Positions 43,735 to 52,942 of a DNA stretch of 64,000 nt are shown piece after piece. The position numbers were made by a program, and so were the translations under genes. This stretch comes from Arcobacter vandammei (GTDB lineage: Bacteria > Campylobacterota > Campylobacteria > Campylobacterales > Arcobacteraceae). The number at the start of each line of letters is the position of its first letter. Position 1 is the first letter of the stretch. The notes beneath the pieces are model-generated. The model searched no databases. It was not told where the DNA came from and worked only from the letters and a program-made list of their open reading frames with translations. The stretch lies in assembly GCF_016106035.1 (NCBI RefSeq), contig NZ_JADKPZ010000011.1:1-64000 (forward strand), given 5' to 3'.

Positions 43735-45093
43735 TTATTTATCATCTGTAAAGTCAGCTAAGAATTGATCTTCGTAGAAAGTTTTACCTAAATAGCTAGT
43801 TACTAGTTTAATATCTCTTTCTGCATTTCCTAAACAAGAAGTTGCCCCTGGAGATGGAGTCATATTAAATATAATTCCTTTTTCTTCAGTAATAGAAGCT
43901 TCACCAAGCATAAGTTTTTGCTCTTTTTTATTTAGTACTTGTGGTCTTACTCCACCAAATCCTTTTGCATATTCAATATCTTCAACACTTAATGATGGTA
44001 CAATTTTTTGTGCATCTTTAACAAATAGTTTTTTATTAATTCCAGGTACTTCAAATAAGAAGTTTTTAAAGATATAGTTTCTAATATCACTATCTTTTAA
44101 TAAATCCCAGAAAATTTTTATAATATTTCCATCTAAGTTTAGAGTTTTTAAGCATTGGAATAAAGATTTTCCACCTTTGTATCTCTCAAGAACTAAAAGT
44201 GCAAGAGCTGTTGGTCCAAATCTTGTTTTTCCATCACATAAAATATCTGGATCTCCATGAAGTGCAGCAAATGGAAGTTTATCATTTTGTACCATATAAA
44301 CTTTTCCATTTAAATATGTACCATTTGTAATATAGAATGATCCAGCCATAGAAAGTGATCCCATATATTTACCATATCCCATTTTATGAGCTAAATATAG
44401 TGAGTGAGCTCCAGCATTTACAACAACAAAATCAGCTGTATAAACTGTTCCATTTTTTGTAGTTAATTTGAATTTATCACCAATTTTTTCTATCTCATCA
44501 ACTTCAGAATTAAAATATACATCAGTTATTTTTTCTGTATTTGCATTTTGTCCAGCTTTTACAAGCTCTTTTGTCATTGCACCAAAATCAACAGTTGTAT
44601 ATTGATCATTTGTACCCATAGCAACAATTGGTTCTGGTCTATCTTTTGTTCTTTCTTTATCTGCATAAACTAAAAGTGGCTCTTTCTCTCTTAACGCCTC
44701 TTTATCCCAAAGCTCTAAATATGGGAAAATTTCTTTAAATTTATTATATCTATCTGTAATAAATTGTACTTCTTTTTCTCCAACTCCTAAAGCCATTTTT
44801 TGATGTTTGAACATAATTTTATCTTGTAAATCATACATAAGATTGAATTTCTCAATCATTTTTGCTGTTCTTTTTGTAATTTTTGCTTTATCAAAAGTAT
44901 AGTTTGTCTCAATATCCCCAACGTGGATTGTTTGAGAGTTACTTGTTCCTTTAGAGTTTAAAGTTGCAAGTGCCTCATACTTTTCAAGTAAACAAATACT
45001 ATTAACATCAGAATATTTTGCTAATTCAAAGAATAAAGCAGCTCCTGAAATTCCTCCACCAACAATTACGACTTCATAGTGTTTTTCGCTCAT
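43735..45093 (-). CDS. mqo: Malate:quinone oxidoreductase
   Basis: The 452-residue FAD enzyme oxidises malate to oxaloacetate and passes electrons to the quinone pool at the inner membrane. It has the N-terminal dinucleotide-binding GGGISGAALFFELAKY (12-27), then LNSKGTSNSQTIHVGDIETNY, GAHSLYLAHKMGYG and C-terminal FGGVRPQVLN and NMTPSPGATSCLGNAERD. It matches the short Campylobacterota form of Mqo rather than the longer E. coli type. It stands alone, with its own terminator. Confidence 0.92.
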   Translation of the reverse strand: MSEKHYEVVIVGGGISGAALFFELAKYSDVNSICLLEKYEALATLNSKGTSNSQTIHVGDIETNYTFDKAKITKRTAKMIEKFNLMYDLQDKIMFKHQKMALGVGEKEVQFITDRYNKFKEIFPYLELWDKEALREKEPLLVYADKERTKDRPEPIVAMGTNDQYTTVDFGAMTKELVKAGQNANTEKITDVYFNSEVDEIEKIGDKFKLTTKNGTVYTADFVVVNAGAHSLYLAHKMGYGKYMGSLSMAGSFYITNGTYLNGKVYMVQNDKLPFAALHGDPDILCDGKTRFGPTALALLVLERYKGGKSLFQCLKTLNLDGNIIKIFWDLLKDSDIRNYIFKNFLFEVPGINKKLFVKDAQKIVPSLSVEDIEYAKGFGGVRPQVLNKKEQKLMLGEASITEEKGIIFNMTPSPGATSCLGNAERDIKLVTSYLGKTFYEDQFLADFTDDK

Positions 45094-45274
45094 TTTCCTA
45101 TCCTATATTTTTTTTGTCAAAATTTGGCAAAGATTTTAGCATATAAATTTTTAAATGTTATATAAATTATTAGATTTATATATTATTTTAAGCTATTAAA
45201 TTAAGAATTTAAACAAATTTAGATAGAATAATTGCTTAAAATATAGTTACAAATAACAAAACTAAGGTGATATA

Positions 45275-48004
45275 ATGGATTATAAAGATAGTTTACTTCT
45301 TCCAAAAACAGATTTTCCAATGAGAGGAAATCTTCCAAACAATGAGCCACAAAGATATAAAAAGTGGGATGAACAAAGTGTTTATGAAAAGATGAAACAA
45401 AATAGAGTAGGGTGTCAAACTTTTACTCTTCATGATGGACCTCCATATGCAAATGGAAATACTCATATAGGTCATGCTCTAAATAAAATTTTGAAAGATA
45501 TGATAAATAAATTTCACTATTTTGATGGAAAATCTATTAGATATGTTCCAGGTTGGGATTGTCATGGTCTTCCAATTGAACAAAAAGTTGAAGAGAAAAT
45601 AGGAAGTGAAAAGAAAAAAACTATTGCAAAATCAAAACTAAGAGAGCTTTGTAGGGAACATGCAAGTAAATTTGTAGATATTCAAAGAGATGAGTTTAAA
45701 GCTCTTGGAGTAATTGCTGATTGGGAAAACCCATATTTAACAATGGATTTTAAATTTGAAGCAAATATATATAGAGAACTTTGCTCTATTGCAAAGCAAG
45801 GGCTACTTGTTCAAAGAAGTAAACCAGTTTATTGGTCATGGGCAGCTCAAACAGCACTAGCTGAAGCTGAAGTTGAGTATGAAGATAAAACTTCACCATC
45901 AATTTATGTTGCATTTAAACTTCAAGATATGGATGCTAGTATTATTATTTGGACTACAACTCCTTGGACACTTCCTGCAAATCAAGCAATTGCTTTAAAT
46001 AAAGATGAAGAGTATGTAATAACTAGTGATAAATTTATAGTTGCTAAGAAACTTTACAACTATTTGTGTGAGCAAGAGGTTATAAAAGGAACTATAGTTG
46101 AAACTATTGATGTTTTAAAACTAGAAAATACAAATGCTACAAATCCATTAAATGGTAGAAATTCAAGAATTATTTTTGGTGAGCATGTTTTAATGGATAG
46201 TGGTTCAGGAGCAGTTCATACAGCTCCAGGGCACGGGGAAGATGACTACAAAGTATCTTTAAAATATGGTATTGAAGTAATAATGCCTGTTGATGCTTAT
46301 GGAAAATATGATGAAACAATAGTAAGAGAAAAGCTTTTTAAAGATTGTAATAAATATCTTGGTTTAAATGTATTTAAAGCAAATGATTTAATTTTAGAAG
46401 AGTTAGGATCTGCATTATTAAAAAGAGTTGATATAAGACACTCATATCCACACTGCTGGAGAACTCACACACCAATTATTTTTAGAGCTACAAAACAGTG
46501 GTTTATCTCTATTGATGATAAATATGGAAAGAAAAACAAAACTTTAAGAGAAAATGCACTTGAAGTTGTAGAAAATCTTAAATTCTATCCAGAATGGGGA
46601 AGAAATAGATTAAAAGCAATGCTAGATGGAAGACCTGATTGGTGTATTTCAAGACAAAGAGACTGGGGAGTGCCAATAGCATTTTTTAGGAATAAAAAAA
46701 CAGATGAGATAATTTTTGATGAAAAGGTTTTAAACTTTACAGCTATGATTTTTGAAAAACATGGTTGTGATGCTTGGTATGATTTAGAGATAAAAGATTT
46801 ATTATATCCAGCAAGTGGATTAAATCCTGATGATTTAGAGAAAACTTTAGATATTTTAGATGTTTGGTTTGATAGTGGAAGTACACAAAATGCAGTTTTA
46901 AGAAGTGGAAACTATGATGCAGGAACTTTCCCTGCTGATATGTATCTTGAAGGAAGTGACCAACATAGAGGTTGGTTTCAATCTTCACTTTTAACAACTC
47001 TTGCAAGTAGCGAAATTGCACCTTATAAATCAATTTTGACTCACGGTTTTACTGTAGATGAAAAAGGTGAAAAAATGAGTAAGAGTAAAGGAAATGTTGT
47101 AGCTCCTGATAAAGTTCTAAAAGAGTATGGAAGTGAGATTTTAAGAGTTTGGGTTGCTATGAGTGATTATCAAAGTGATCTGAAAATCTCTGATAATATC
47201 TTAAAGCAAAATGCAGAACTTTATAGAAAAATAAGAAACACAGCAAGATTTTTACTAGCAAACATTGATGGACTTGAAGAAATTGTTGATATTTCAAAAA
47301 TGGGAGTTTTGGATAAATGGATTTTAAATAAAGCAAAAAGAGTTTTTGATGAGATTGAAGATAGCTTCAAAGTTTATGAGTTCTCAAAAGGATTAAATAA
47401 ACTAAATAACTTCTTAGTAGCTGATTTAAGTGGTGTTTATCTTGATGTTTGTAAAGATAGATTATATTGTGATGATAAAAACGATATTCATAGAGTTGCG
47501 TCACAAAGTGCCATGGCAATGATTACAAAAAAATTAATAGGAACTCTTGCTTGTATTTTAACATATACAATGGATGAGTTACTAGATTTTGCACCACAAA
47601 TAATAAAAGGTGAGGCAAAAGATATTTTTGATTTTGAAAAATTTGATTTGCCAGAAGTTAAATCAGATATAAATGATGAATTATTTATAGAAGCAAAAGA
47701 GAAATTCTCTGAAATTAAAGATAGTTTAAGTAAAGAAAAGATAATTAAATCTACACTAGAGTTAGAAATTGTTACTTCAAATGAAGAATTTTTAGCTTTA
47801 GATGAGGTTGAATCAAGTGATTGGTTCTTAGTAAGTAAGGTTTCAAATACTACTTTAAATAGCGAGATTTTAGGAAGTTTCAAAATAGAAGATTCAGAGT
47901 TTAAAGTATTTAAGGCAAGTGGATGCAAATGTCCTAGATGCTGGAAATATACTTCAACAAAAGAAGACTCTTTATGTACTAGATGCGAAGAAGTAGTTAA
48001 ATAA
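45275..48004 (+). CDS. ileS: Isoleucyl-tRNA synthetase
   Basis: The 909-residue class I synthetase has [16 protein letters not shown] (HIGH motif), the editing-domain threonine-rich [11 protein letters not shown] and [22 protein letters not shown], the KMSKS loop [10 protein letters not shown], and a C-terminal zinc finger with CKCPRCW and CTRCE. It charges tRNA-Ile and edits valine. The start ATG has AAGGTGATATA upstream. Its stop codon overlaps the next small ORF by one base. Confidence 0.98.
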   Translation: MDYKDSLLLPKTDFPMRGNLPNNEPQRYKKWDEQSVYEKMKQNRVGCQTFTLHDGPPYANGNTHIGHALNKILKDMINKFHYFDGKSIRYVPGWDCHGLPIEQKVEEKIGSEKKKTIAKSKLRELCREHASKFVDIQRDEFKALGVIADWENPYLTMDFKFEANIYRELCSIAKQGLLVQRSKPVYWSWAAQTALAEAEVEYEDKTSPSIYVAFKLQDMDASIIIWTTTPWTLPANQAIALNKDEEYVITSDKFIVAKKLYNYLCEQEVIKGTIVETIDVLKLENTNATNPLNGRNSRIIFGEHVLMDSGSGAVHTAPGHGEDDYKVSLKYGIEVIMPVDAYGKYDETIVREKLFKDCNKYLGLNVFKANDLILEELGSALLKRVDIRHSYPHCWRTHTPIIFRATKQWFISIDDKYGKKNKTLRENALEVVENLKFYPEWGRNRLKAMLDGRPDWCISRQRDWGVPIAFFRNKKTDEIIFDEKVLNFTAMIFEKHGCDAWYDLEIKDLLYPASGLNPDDLEKTLDILDVWFDSGSTQNAVLRSGNYDAGTFPADMYLEGSDQHRGWFQSSLLTTLASSEIAPYKSILTHGFTVDEKGEKMSKSKGNVVAPDKVLKEYGSEILRVWVAMSDYQSDLKISDNILKQNAELYRKIRNTARFLLANIDGLEEIVDISKMGVLDKWILNKAKRVFDEIEDSFKVYEFSKGLNKLNNFLVADLSGVYLDVCKDRLYCDDKNDIHRVASQSAMAMITKKLIGTLACILTYTMDELLDFAPQIIKGEAKDIFDFEKFDLPEVKSDINDELFIEAKEKFSEIKDSLSKEKIIKSTLELEIVTSNEEFLALDEVESSDWFLVSKVSNTTLNSEILGSFKIEDSEFKVFKASGCKCPRCWKYTSTKEDSLCTRCEEVVK

Positions 48005-48114
48005 TGTTTGAAAATGAAGTTACTCTTACATTTATATTCCAAACAATAGCTGTGATTTTAGTATTTACAGCTATAGGAGTATTTTTTGTAAAAAAGTATG
48101 AGAAAAAAAGGTAG
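48004..48114 (+). CDS. 36-residue single-span membrane protein
   Basis: Directly at the ileS stop (TAATG overlap), an ORF of 36 codons begins [15 protein letters not shown], continues as one hydrophobic helix (about 8-29, including AVILVFTAIGVFFV) and ends in a basic tail KKYEKKR. The layout is that of a small membrane protein with the tail in the cytoplasm. It fills the gap between ileS and nfu with only five bases left. The overlap suggests translational coupling. Not recognised as a known family, and too short for most gene callers. Confidence 0.65.
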   Translation: MFENEVTLTFIFQTIAVILVFTAIGVFFVKKYEKKR

Positions 48115-48119
48115 ATATT

Positions 48120-48395
48120 ATGTTTCCATTTAGTGATGAGGATTTACAAGAACCTGTAAGTAGTATTATAAAAACAAAAATCTCTCCAATGTTGGCAAGG
48201 GATGGAGGAGCTATAGAGCTACTTGAAATTAAAAATTCTAAAGTTTATATACAGTTAAAAGGTGCTTGTGTTGGCTGTAGTGCAAGTGGAAGTACTTTAA
48301 AATATATAGTTGAAAAAGAGTTAAAAAGTGCAATTCATCCAGAACTAAAAATAGTAAATGTTCCTATTGGAAAAACTGATTATTTAGAGGATTAA
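48120..48395 (+). CDS. NifU C-terminal domain (Nfu-type) iron-sulfur carrier
   Basis: The 91-residue protein is a stand-alone Nfu domain. It has DGGAIELLEI and the cluster-binding cysteine pair in GACVGCSASGSTLK. Nfu proteins carry [4Fe-4S] clusters to target enzymes. A weak AGGTAGATATT precedes the ATG. It belongs to the ileS-nfu-murE string of tightly packed plus-strand genes. Confidence 0.93.
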   Translation: MFPFSDEDLQEPVSSIIKTKISPMLARDGGAIELLEIKNSKVYIQLKGACVGCSASGSTLKYIVEKELKSAIHPELKIVNVPIGKTDYLED

Positions 48396-48396
48396 A

Positions 48397-48993
48397 TTGA
48401 TAAACGAAAATAGAGTACTAGAAGAGGCAAACTCACTATTTGTTCAAAAAAATTTTAAAGAAGCACTTTTTTATTACTCTTTATTAATAAATAATTTTCC
48501 AGAGAATAAAGAGTATCCAATGTATGCTCTTTTTTGTGATATATCTTTAGAAGATGAGAGTAAAGCACTATCTTTGTTTGATTATTTTTCAATATTAAAA
48601 AATGAAGATTTAGAAGAAGCAATAAAAGAGATAAAAGAGATAATTGATGCTTATGATGGCGATATTGAAAAGATGATGAATCTACTTGAAGATATTGCAA
48701 CTCAAAATATAAATAGCCTAGAAGCAATAAATTATAATGATTTCCAAAAAACGGTAGAGCAAAGAGGGTCTTTTAAACTTGCTTTTGAAGATATTATGTT
48801 CTCTACAAAAGTCGCTATTGATAATAGAGAAGATTTTTATGATTTTGTTACAAAATTGATAGACAATGGCTTTGATAACACAGCTTATGGTTATCTTGAT
48901 GGATTTAATGAGTATTTTAATTTTGATAAAGAGATAGTAAAACTATACAAAAAACTAGAAGAGAAACAAAATGAAGCTAAACATAAACGGTAG
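48397..48993 (+). CDS. Helical protein of unknown function, TPR-like N-terminus
   Basis: The 198-residue acidic protein starts with a TTG at 48397, ten bases after AGAGG. Residues 5-45 (LEEANSLFVQKNFKEALFYYSLLINNFPEN) look like one tetratricopeptide-type helix pair. The rest is predicted helical and rich in Glu, Asp and Lys, ending in the basic KLEEKQNEAKHKR. There are no membrane spans or signal peptide. It overlaps murE by 23 bases and is likely co-expressed with it. A cell-envelope role is possible from context only. Confidence 0.78.
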   Translation: MINENRVLEEANSLFVQKNFKEALFYYSLLINNFPENKEYPMYALFCDISLEDESKALSLFDYFSILKNEDLEEAIKEIKEIIDAYDGDIEKMMNLLEDIATQNINSLEAINYNDFQKTVEQRGSFKLAFEDIMFSTKVAIDNREDFYDFVTKLIDNGFDNTAYGYLDGFNEYFNFDKEIVKLYKKLEEKQNEAKHKR

Positions 48994-50263
48994 AATATTT
49001 ACAGATAACACAAATGAATTAGAAAATGATTCATTGTTTGTGGTTTCAAAGCAAAATGAGAAGTTTAAAGATATTGCAATTAATGGTGGTTTTGAACTTG
49101 TTCATTCAAGTGAACTTAAATACTATTTAAATATGAGTAGTATTAAAATCATTGGAATTACAGGAACAAATGGAAAAACAACAACAGCAGCAGCTATTTA
49201 CTCTATTTTACTAGATTTAGGTTATAAGGTTGCTCTTCAAGGAACAAGAGGATTTTTTATAAATGGTGTTCAAGAAGAGGAGTACTCTTTAACAACTCCT
49301 GTTCAGTTAGGCAATTTTATAAATATTCAAAAAGCTATTCTTAAAAAATGTGATTTTTTTGTAATGGAAGTAAGCTCTCATGCAATTGAGCAAAATAGAA
49401 TTGAAGGTTTAGATTTTGCTTTAAAAATTCATACAAATATCACTAGAGACCATTTAGATTATCACAATACAATAGAAGAGTATATAAGTGTTAAAAACTC
49501 ATTTTTAAGTGATGAGAGCCTGAAGCTTATAAATATTGATGATAAAGTTGTGAAATTCAATCCAAAAAATGCTTACACTTACTCTTTGGATAAGTTTTCA
49601 AGCTTTAAAGTTGATGCTTACTCTTTTAATAAAGGTATGCATGTGATGTTTAATTACAATAAAACTCCTTATACTTTTTCATCTATGATGATGGGAATTT
49701 TTAATATTTATAATCTAATGGCAAGTGTAGCTGCTGTATCTTTGGTAACAAACAAGAATTTAGAAGAGATTTGTAAAGCTTTAGAAAATTTTGGAGGAGT
49801 TAGTGGAAGAATGGAGATTATAAGTGTTGATCCACTGGTAATCGTAGATTTTGCACACACTCCAGATGGAATGGATGAAGTTTTAAAAAGCTTTCCACAA
49901 AAAGATATAATTTGTGTTTTTGGTGCAGGTGGAAATAGAGATAGAGAAAAACGACCACTTATGGGAAAAGTTGCTGCTAGATACTCTAAACATATTATTG
50001 TTACAAGTGATAATCCAAGATTTGAAGATCCTGATTTGATTGTAAATGATATTGTTGCAGGTATTCCAGAAAATATCTCTTTTGAAGTAGAAGTAAATAG
50101 AAAAGAGGCTATAAAAAAAGCAATATTATTGGCAAAAAATGAAAATAGTGTAGTTTTAATTCTTGGAAAAGGTGATGAAGCAACACAAATAATTTATGAT
50201 CAAAAACTTCCTTTTTCTGATAAAGAAGAGGTTTTAAAACTTTTAGAGTTTAGAAAAAATTAA
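48971..50263 (+). CDS. murE: UDP-MurNAc-tripeptide synthetase MurE, meso-DAP type
   Basis: The 430-residue ligase adds meso-diaminopimelate to UDP-MurNAc-L-Ala-D-Glu in peptidoglycan synthesis. It shows the ATP site ITGTNGKTTTAAA, the carbamylated-lysine region and TNITRDHLDYHNT, VDFAHTPDGM and the amino-acid specificity motif DNPR (TSDNPRFEDP), which marks DAP rather than lysine use. It is about 60 residues shorter than E. coli MurE, mostly at the N-terminal domain, as in other Campylobacterota. It overlaps the preceding gene by 23 bases. Confidence 0.95.
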   Translation: MKLNINGRIFTDNTNELENDSLFVVSKQNEKFKDIAINGGFELVHSSELKYYLNMSSIKIIGITGTNGKTTTAAAIYSILLDLGYKVALQGTRGFFINGVQEEEYSLTTPVQLGNFINIQKAILKKCDFFVMEVSSHAIEQNRIEGLDFALKIHTNITRDHLDYHNTIEEYISVKNSFLSDESLKLINIDDKVVKFNPKNAYTYSLDKFSSFKVDAYSFNKGMHVMFNYNKTPYTFSSMMMGIFNIYNLMASVAAVSLVTNKNLEEICKALENFGGVSGRMEIISVDPLVIVDFAHTPDGMDEVLKSFPQKDIICVFGAGGNRDREKRPLMGKVAARYSKHIIVTSDNPRFEDPDLIVNDIVAGIPENISFEVEVNRKEAIKKAILLAKNENSVVLILGKGDEATQIIYDQKLPFSDKEEVLKLLEFRKN

Positions 50264-50278
50264 AAATCGCTCTTTTTG

Positions 50279-50294
50279 TGCTACTTATGTAGCA
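50279..50294 (+). promoter_or_regulatory. Candidate Crp/Fnr-type operator 1 (upstream of the DsrE-like gene)
   Basis: A perfect palindrome TGCTAC-TTAT-GTAGCA. It shares 21 of 23 bases with operator 2 at 51943 over the longer TGTGC...ACAAT stretch. The 4-bp spacer matches the FNR class layout. Its centre is 30.5 bases upstream of a TAAAAT -10 box (50317-50322), giving about -42 to the expected start of transcription. It is proposed as a site for the regulator encoded at 50823. Confidence 0.65.
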
Positions 50295-50350
50295 TACAAT
50301 TTTGATAATTTTTTAGTAAAATAGAAGCTAAACTTAAAAAAGGAGAGAAA

Positions 50351-50806
50351 ATGAGATTAAAATTAATATTTATCTCAATTTTTGTTTTAAGTTTTTCTTT
50401 ATTTGCTGATAATTTGGCAATAAAAGAGAACTATTACGGAAAACAAAAAGCAGTTTATGACATAAACTATAGTGGCGGAGAGAACAACAAAGAGTTTTTT
50501 AAAGTTCTAAGAAATGTAAAAAACCATGTAAAAGCTGTTGGACAAGAGAATATCGAACTAAAAGTTATTTTAACAGGTGATGCACTTGATATGCTAACAA
50601 CTGCAAATACAAATATACAACTTCAATCACAAATAGAGGAGTTAAAAATGCAAAATGTTAAATTTTTGGTTTGCAACAATACTTTAGTTGGAAGAAAAAT
50701 AGATTATAAAACTTTGTATGATGTAACAGAAAATGATATTGTACCATCAGCAAATGCTGAACTTTCTCATCTTCAATCTCAAGGTTTTTCATATCATAAA
50801 CCTTAA
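50351..50806 (+). CDS. Exported DsrE-family protein
   Basis: The 151-residue protein has a signal peptide (MRLKLIFISIFVLSFSLFADN) and a single DsrE/DsrF-like domain of about 115 residues: VYDINYSGGENNKEFFKVLRN, VILTGDALDMLT, and VKFLVCNNTLVGRKI with a Cys at the position often used for sulfur. DsrE-like proteins bind or transfer sulfur or sense redox state. The ATG has AAAGGAGAG six bases upstream. It is preceded by operator 1 and is convergent with the Crp/Fnr-type gene, whose product is a likely activator. Confidence 0.85.
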   Translation: MRLKLIFISIFVLSFSLFADNLAIKENYYGKQKAVYDINYSGGENNKEFFKVLRNVKNHVKAVGQENIELKVILTGDALDMLTTANTNIQLQSQIEELKMQNVKFLVCNNTLVGRKIDYKTLYDVTENDIVPSANAELSHLQSQGFSYHKP

Positions 50807-50812
50807 AAAGAT

Positions 50813-50841
50813 AAAAATCACTCTATAAAATGGTGATTTTT
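50813..50841 (+). terminator. Terminator of the DsrE-like gene, overlapping the regulator 3' end
   Basis: A 9-bp stem AAAAATCAC / GTGATTTTT with an 11-nt loop. The right arm lies inside the last codons of the convergent regulator gene at 50823. The stem's own T-run serves as U-tract on the plus strand. Confidence 0.72.
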
Positions 50842-51458
50842 CCACGAGATAGTTTTATAATATCTCTATTTTTTAAATCTTGTAAAACTCTATTTATAAC
50901 AGTTCTTGAAGTTCCTAATTGTAAAGCTATCTCTTTATTTGTAATATTTATCTCTTTTGTATTAAAAGATTTTAAAAACTCCAAAATCCTGCTATCAAGC
51001 CTTTTAAATTTTATATCTTCTATTAAGGTAGTTAAAGATGAATATCTTAAGGTAAAAAGAGAAAAAATCATCTTTTGATAAGATGGAGAGTGAATTATTA
51101 GATTTTGTATAGTTTCTGTTGGGATTAAATACCCTTTTATTTCACTCAAAGCCTCGGCAGTTGCGACAGCTTTTGTTTGAGATATAGCACTAGCAATATT
51201 TACAATACACTGCTCACCTTGACAAAAATCATATAGTGGAATCTCATCATTTGTATTTGCACTAACAGAAAGCTTGATATTTCCCTCAAGTAGATATAAA
51301 ATATCTTTACAAATATCCCCTTCATAAAACAAAATTGTCCCTTTTGGAATCTCCACATATTTGGATTTTGATTTTATCTCTTCAACAATTTTTTCATCTA
51401 ATTCACTAAAAAAATCAAAATTCTCCACCCCAATGTTTATGCGGAACAAAAACTCCAC
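50823..51458 (-). CDS. Crp/Fnr-family transcription regulator
   Basis: The 211-residue protein has a cyclic-nucleotide-like sensor domain (about 15-120), a dimer helix, and a C-terminal winged helix with INITNKEIALQLGTSRTVINRVLQDL (about 171-196). Cys50, Cys79 and Cys84 are present, including the spaced pair in FCQGEQCIVN, but not the four-Cys cluster of FNR. In the recognition helix SRTVINR, the Glu that CRP and FNR use to read TGA is replaced by Thr. The longest frame starts with GTG at 51458 and overlaps the cupin gene; a second GTG at 51428 is possible. It is probably co-transcribed with that gene. Confidence 0.88.
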   Translation of the reverse strand: MEFLFRINIGVENFDFFSELDEKIVEEIKSKSKYVEIPKGTILFYEGDICKDILYLLEGNIKLSVSANTNDEIPLYDFCQGEQCIVNIASAISQTKAVATAEALSEIKGYLIPTETIQNLIIHSPSYQKMIFSLFTLRYSSLTTLIEDIKFKRLDSRILEFLKSFNTKEINITNKEIALQLGTSRTVINRVLQDLKNRDIIKLSRGKITIL

Positions 51459-51888
51459 CTTTTGGCCATTTTACCAAAGCTGTGCTTTCATAAAGTGGCA
51501 TTACTTCTAAATTTCCATAACCTTGCATCCAAGAAGCTAAATTTGTATCAATTATTATTTTCTCATCATTGTAAAGATAGTTTATTTTTCTAAAAATTGT
51601 ACAAGATTTTTTAGCTTTTACAAAACTCTCATCCTCTTTTGGAAATTTTAGATAAGTTCCTGCTTCAAACTCTCCAAACTCATTTGTATAAACTCCATCC
51701 AAAACAAAAATCTCTACACTATTTATTTTGGAATCTGGATTTAAAGTAAAGTTTTCTTCTATTTTGATTATTGCTGTTTCTTTCTCTTCATCGCTTGAGA
51801 GTATTTTTTTTAAACTTCCAGCATTGTATTTTTGCCAGATTAAATTATTTGTATCTATAAAAACTTTTATATCATTATTTGCATTCAT
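51415..51888 (-). CDS. ChrR-type cupin protein, second cupin cut short
   Basis: The 157-residue protein has one cupin of the ChrR type (about 37-105) with SVEIFVLDGVYTNEFGEFEAGTYLKFP, in which the usual HxH metal ligands are absent. A second cupin begins at about 135 with ALVKWPKGGVFVPHKHWGGEF, which contains the HKH ligands and GGE, but the chain stops there, before the rest of the fold. The stop falls 13 bases before the second possible GTG of the regulator gene, and the two frames overlap by 44 bases. The protein looks truncated, possibly by a deletion. Bi-cupin ChrR proteins sense metals or oxidants. Confidence 0.72.
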   Translation of the reverse strand: MNANNDIKVFIDTNNLIWQKYNAGSLKKILSSDEEKETAIIKIEENFTLNPDSKINSVEIFVLDGVYTNEFGEFEAGTYLKFPKEDESFVKAKKSCTIFRKINYLYNDEKIIIDTNLASWMQGYGNLEVMPLYESTALVKWPKGGVFVPHKHWGGEF

Positions 51889-51915
51889 TTTTTATCTCTT
51901 AAATTTTTTAATGAA

Positions 51916-51921
51916 ATTATA
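51916..51921 (-). promoter_or_regulatory. Probable -10 box of the cupin-regulator operon
   Basis: TATAAT on the minus strand, 28 bases upstream of the cupin ATG. Its first base (51921) is 29.5 bases from the centre of operator 2, the same distance as for the bioB -10 box on the other side. Confidence 0.65.
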
Positions 51922-51942
51922 ATAATATTTAGCAAATTTGTG

Positions 51943-51958
51943 TGCAACTTATGTAGCA
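51943..51958. promoter_or_regulatory. Candidate Crp/Fnr-type operator 2 (cupin/bioB divergent region)
   Basis: TGCAAC-TTAT-GTAGCA, a palindrome with one mismatch and nearly identical to operator 1. Its centre (51950.5) is exactly 29.5 bases from the first base of the -10 box on each side, placing it near -41.5 for both divergent promoters. That is the class II activator position of Crp/Fnr proteins. Confidence 0.68.
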
Positions 51959-51979
51959 GACAATAAACTCTTTTATCTA

Positions 51980-51985
51980 TATAAT
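51980..51985 (+). promoter_or_regulatory. Probable -10 box of bioB
   Basis: TATAAT, 28 bases upstream of the proposed bioB ATG and correctly spaced from operator 2. Confidence 0.65.
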
Positions 51986-52013
51986 CGAAAATTTTATAAG
52001 AAAGGTGATTTTT

Positions 52014-52861
52014 ATGAGTTTAGAAAAAGAGGTTTTTTTGTGTGCTATATCAAATATTGAAAGTGGAACTTGTAACGAGGATTGTAAATTTTGTACTCAA
52101 AGTGTAAAAAATGATATAAAAATTAGTAGATACAAAAGAAAAGAGATAAAAGATGTTGTAGAAGAAGCAAAAAATGCAAAGCAGCATAAAGCACAAGAGT
52201 TTTGTTTGGTAACTGCTGGACAGAAATTAACAAATAGTAAACTTGAATATGTATTATCTTTAGTAAATGCTATTAAAAAAGAAAATTTAGATTTAAAGAT
52301 AAGTGCTTGTAATGGTTTGGCAACTTTAGAGCAGTTAAAGGAGCTAAAAAAAGCTGGAGTTGAAGTATATAATCACAATTTAGAAGCTTCAAAAGAGTTT
52401 TACCATAATCTTTGCACTACTCATAAATGGGAAGAGAGATACCAAACTTGTTTAAATGTTAAAGAAGCAGGACTTAATCTTGCTTGTGGTGGAATATTTG
52501 GAGTTGGAGAGAGTAGAGAAGATAGAATATCTTTATTTAATTCTATAAAATCTTTAGAACCAATGGTAGTTCCTTTAAACTTTTTTCACCATACACAAAA
52601 TTTACCAATAGTTAAAAATGAGTTATCAAAATCTGAGGCATTTACTATAATCAAAACTGCAAGAGATATTATTGATAGTGCCAAGGTTGTTATGATTGGT
52701 GGTGGAAGAGAGAGAGTATGTTTGAAGAGAGACAATATGAAGTTTTCGAATATGGTGCAAACTCTTTTATCATTGGAGATTATTTAACAACTTTTGGAGA
52801 GAATGCAAAAAAAGATTTAATTGCTTTGGAAAAATTAAACTATAAAATTTCTGCTTTGTGA
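52014..52861 (+). pseudogene. bioB: Biotin synthase, frameshifted at an AG repeat
   Basis: This radical-SAM enzyme makes biotin from dethiobiotin. The ATG at 52014 (AAAGGTGA upstream) is chosen over the GTG at 52005. The frame shows CNEDCKFCTQS (4Fe-4S), ISACNGLA, YNHNLEAS, CGGIFGVGES and PLNFFHH, and is intact to residue 230 or so. At an (AG)5 run (52707-52716) it shifts out of frame and stops at 52787. The other frame continues the family sequence: MFEERQYEVFEYGANSF, then IIGDYLTTFGEN, to a TGA at 52859-52861. One AG unit less would restore it. It may be a true null allele, a slippage-variable gene or a sequence error. Confidence 0.85.
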
Positions 52862-52942
52862 TACATCTGTAGTTTACTTAAAAATTATAATTTTATAAAA
52901 TTTTACAATCTAGCAAAAATATAAGGCTAGAAAATCAAACTA

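Noticed and set aside
52005-52013. GTG start of bioB at 52005
   Set aside because: The GTG is part of the AAAGGTGA ribosome-binding site that serves the ATG at 52014.
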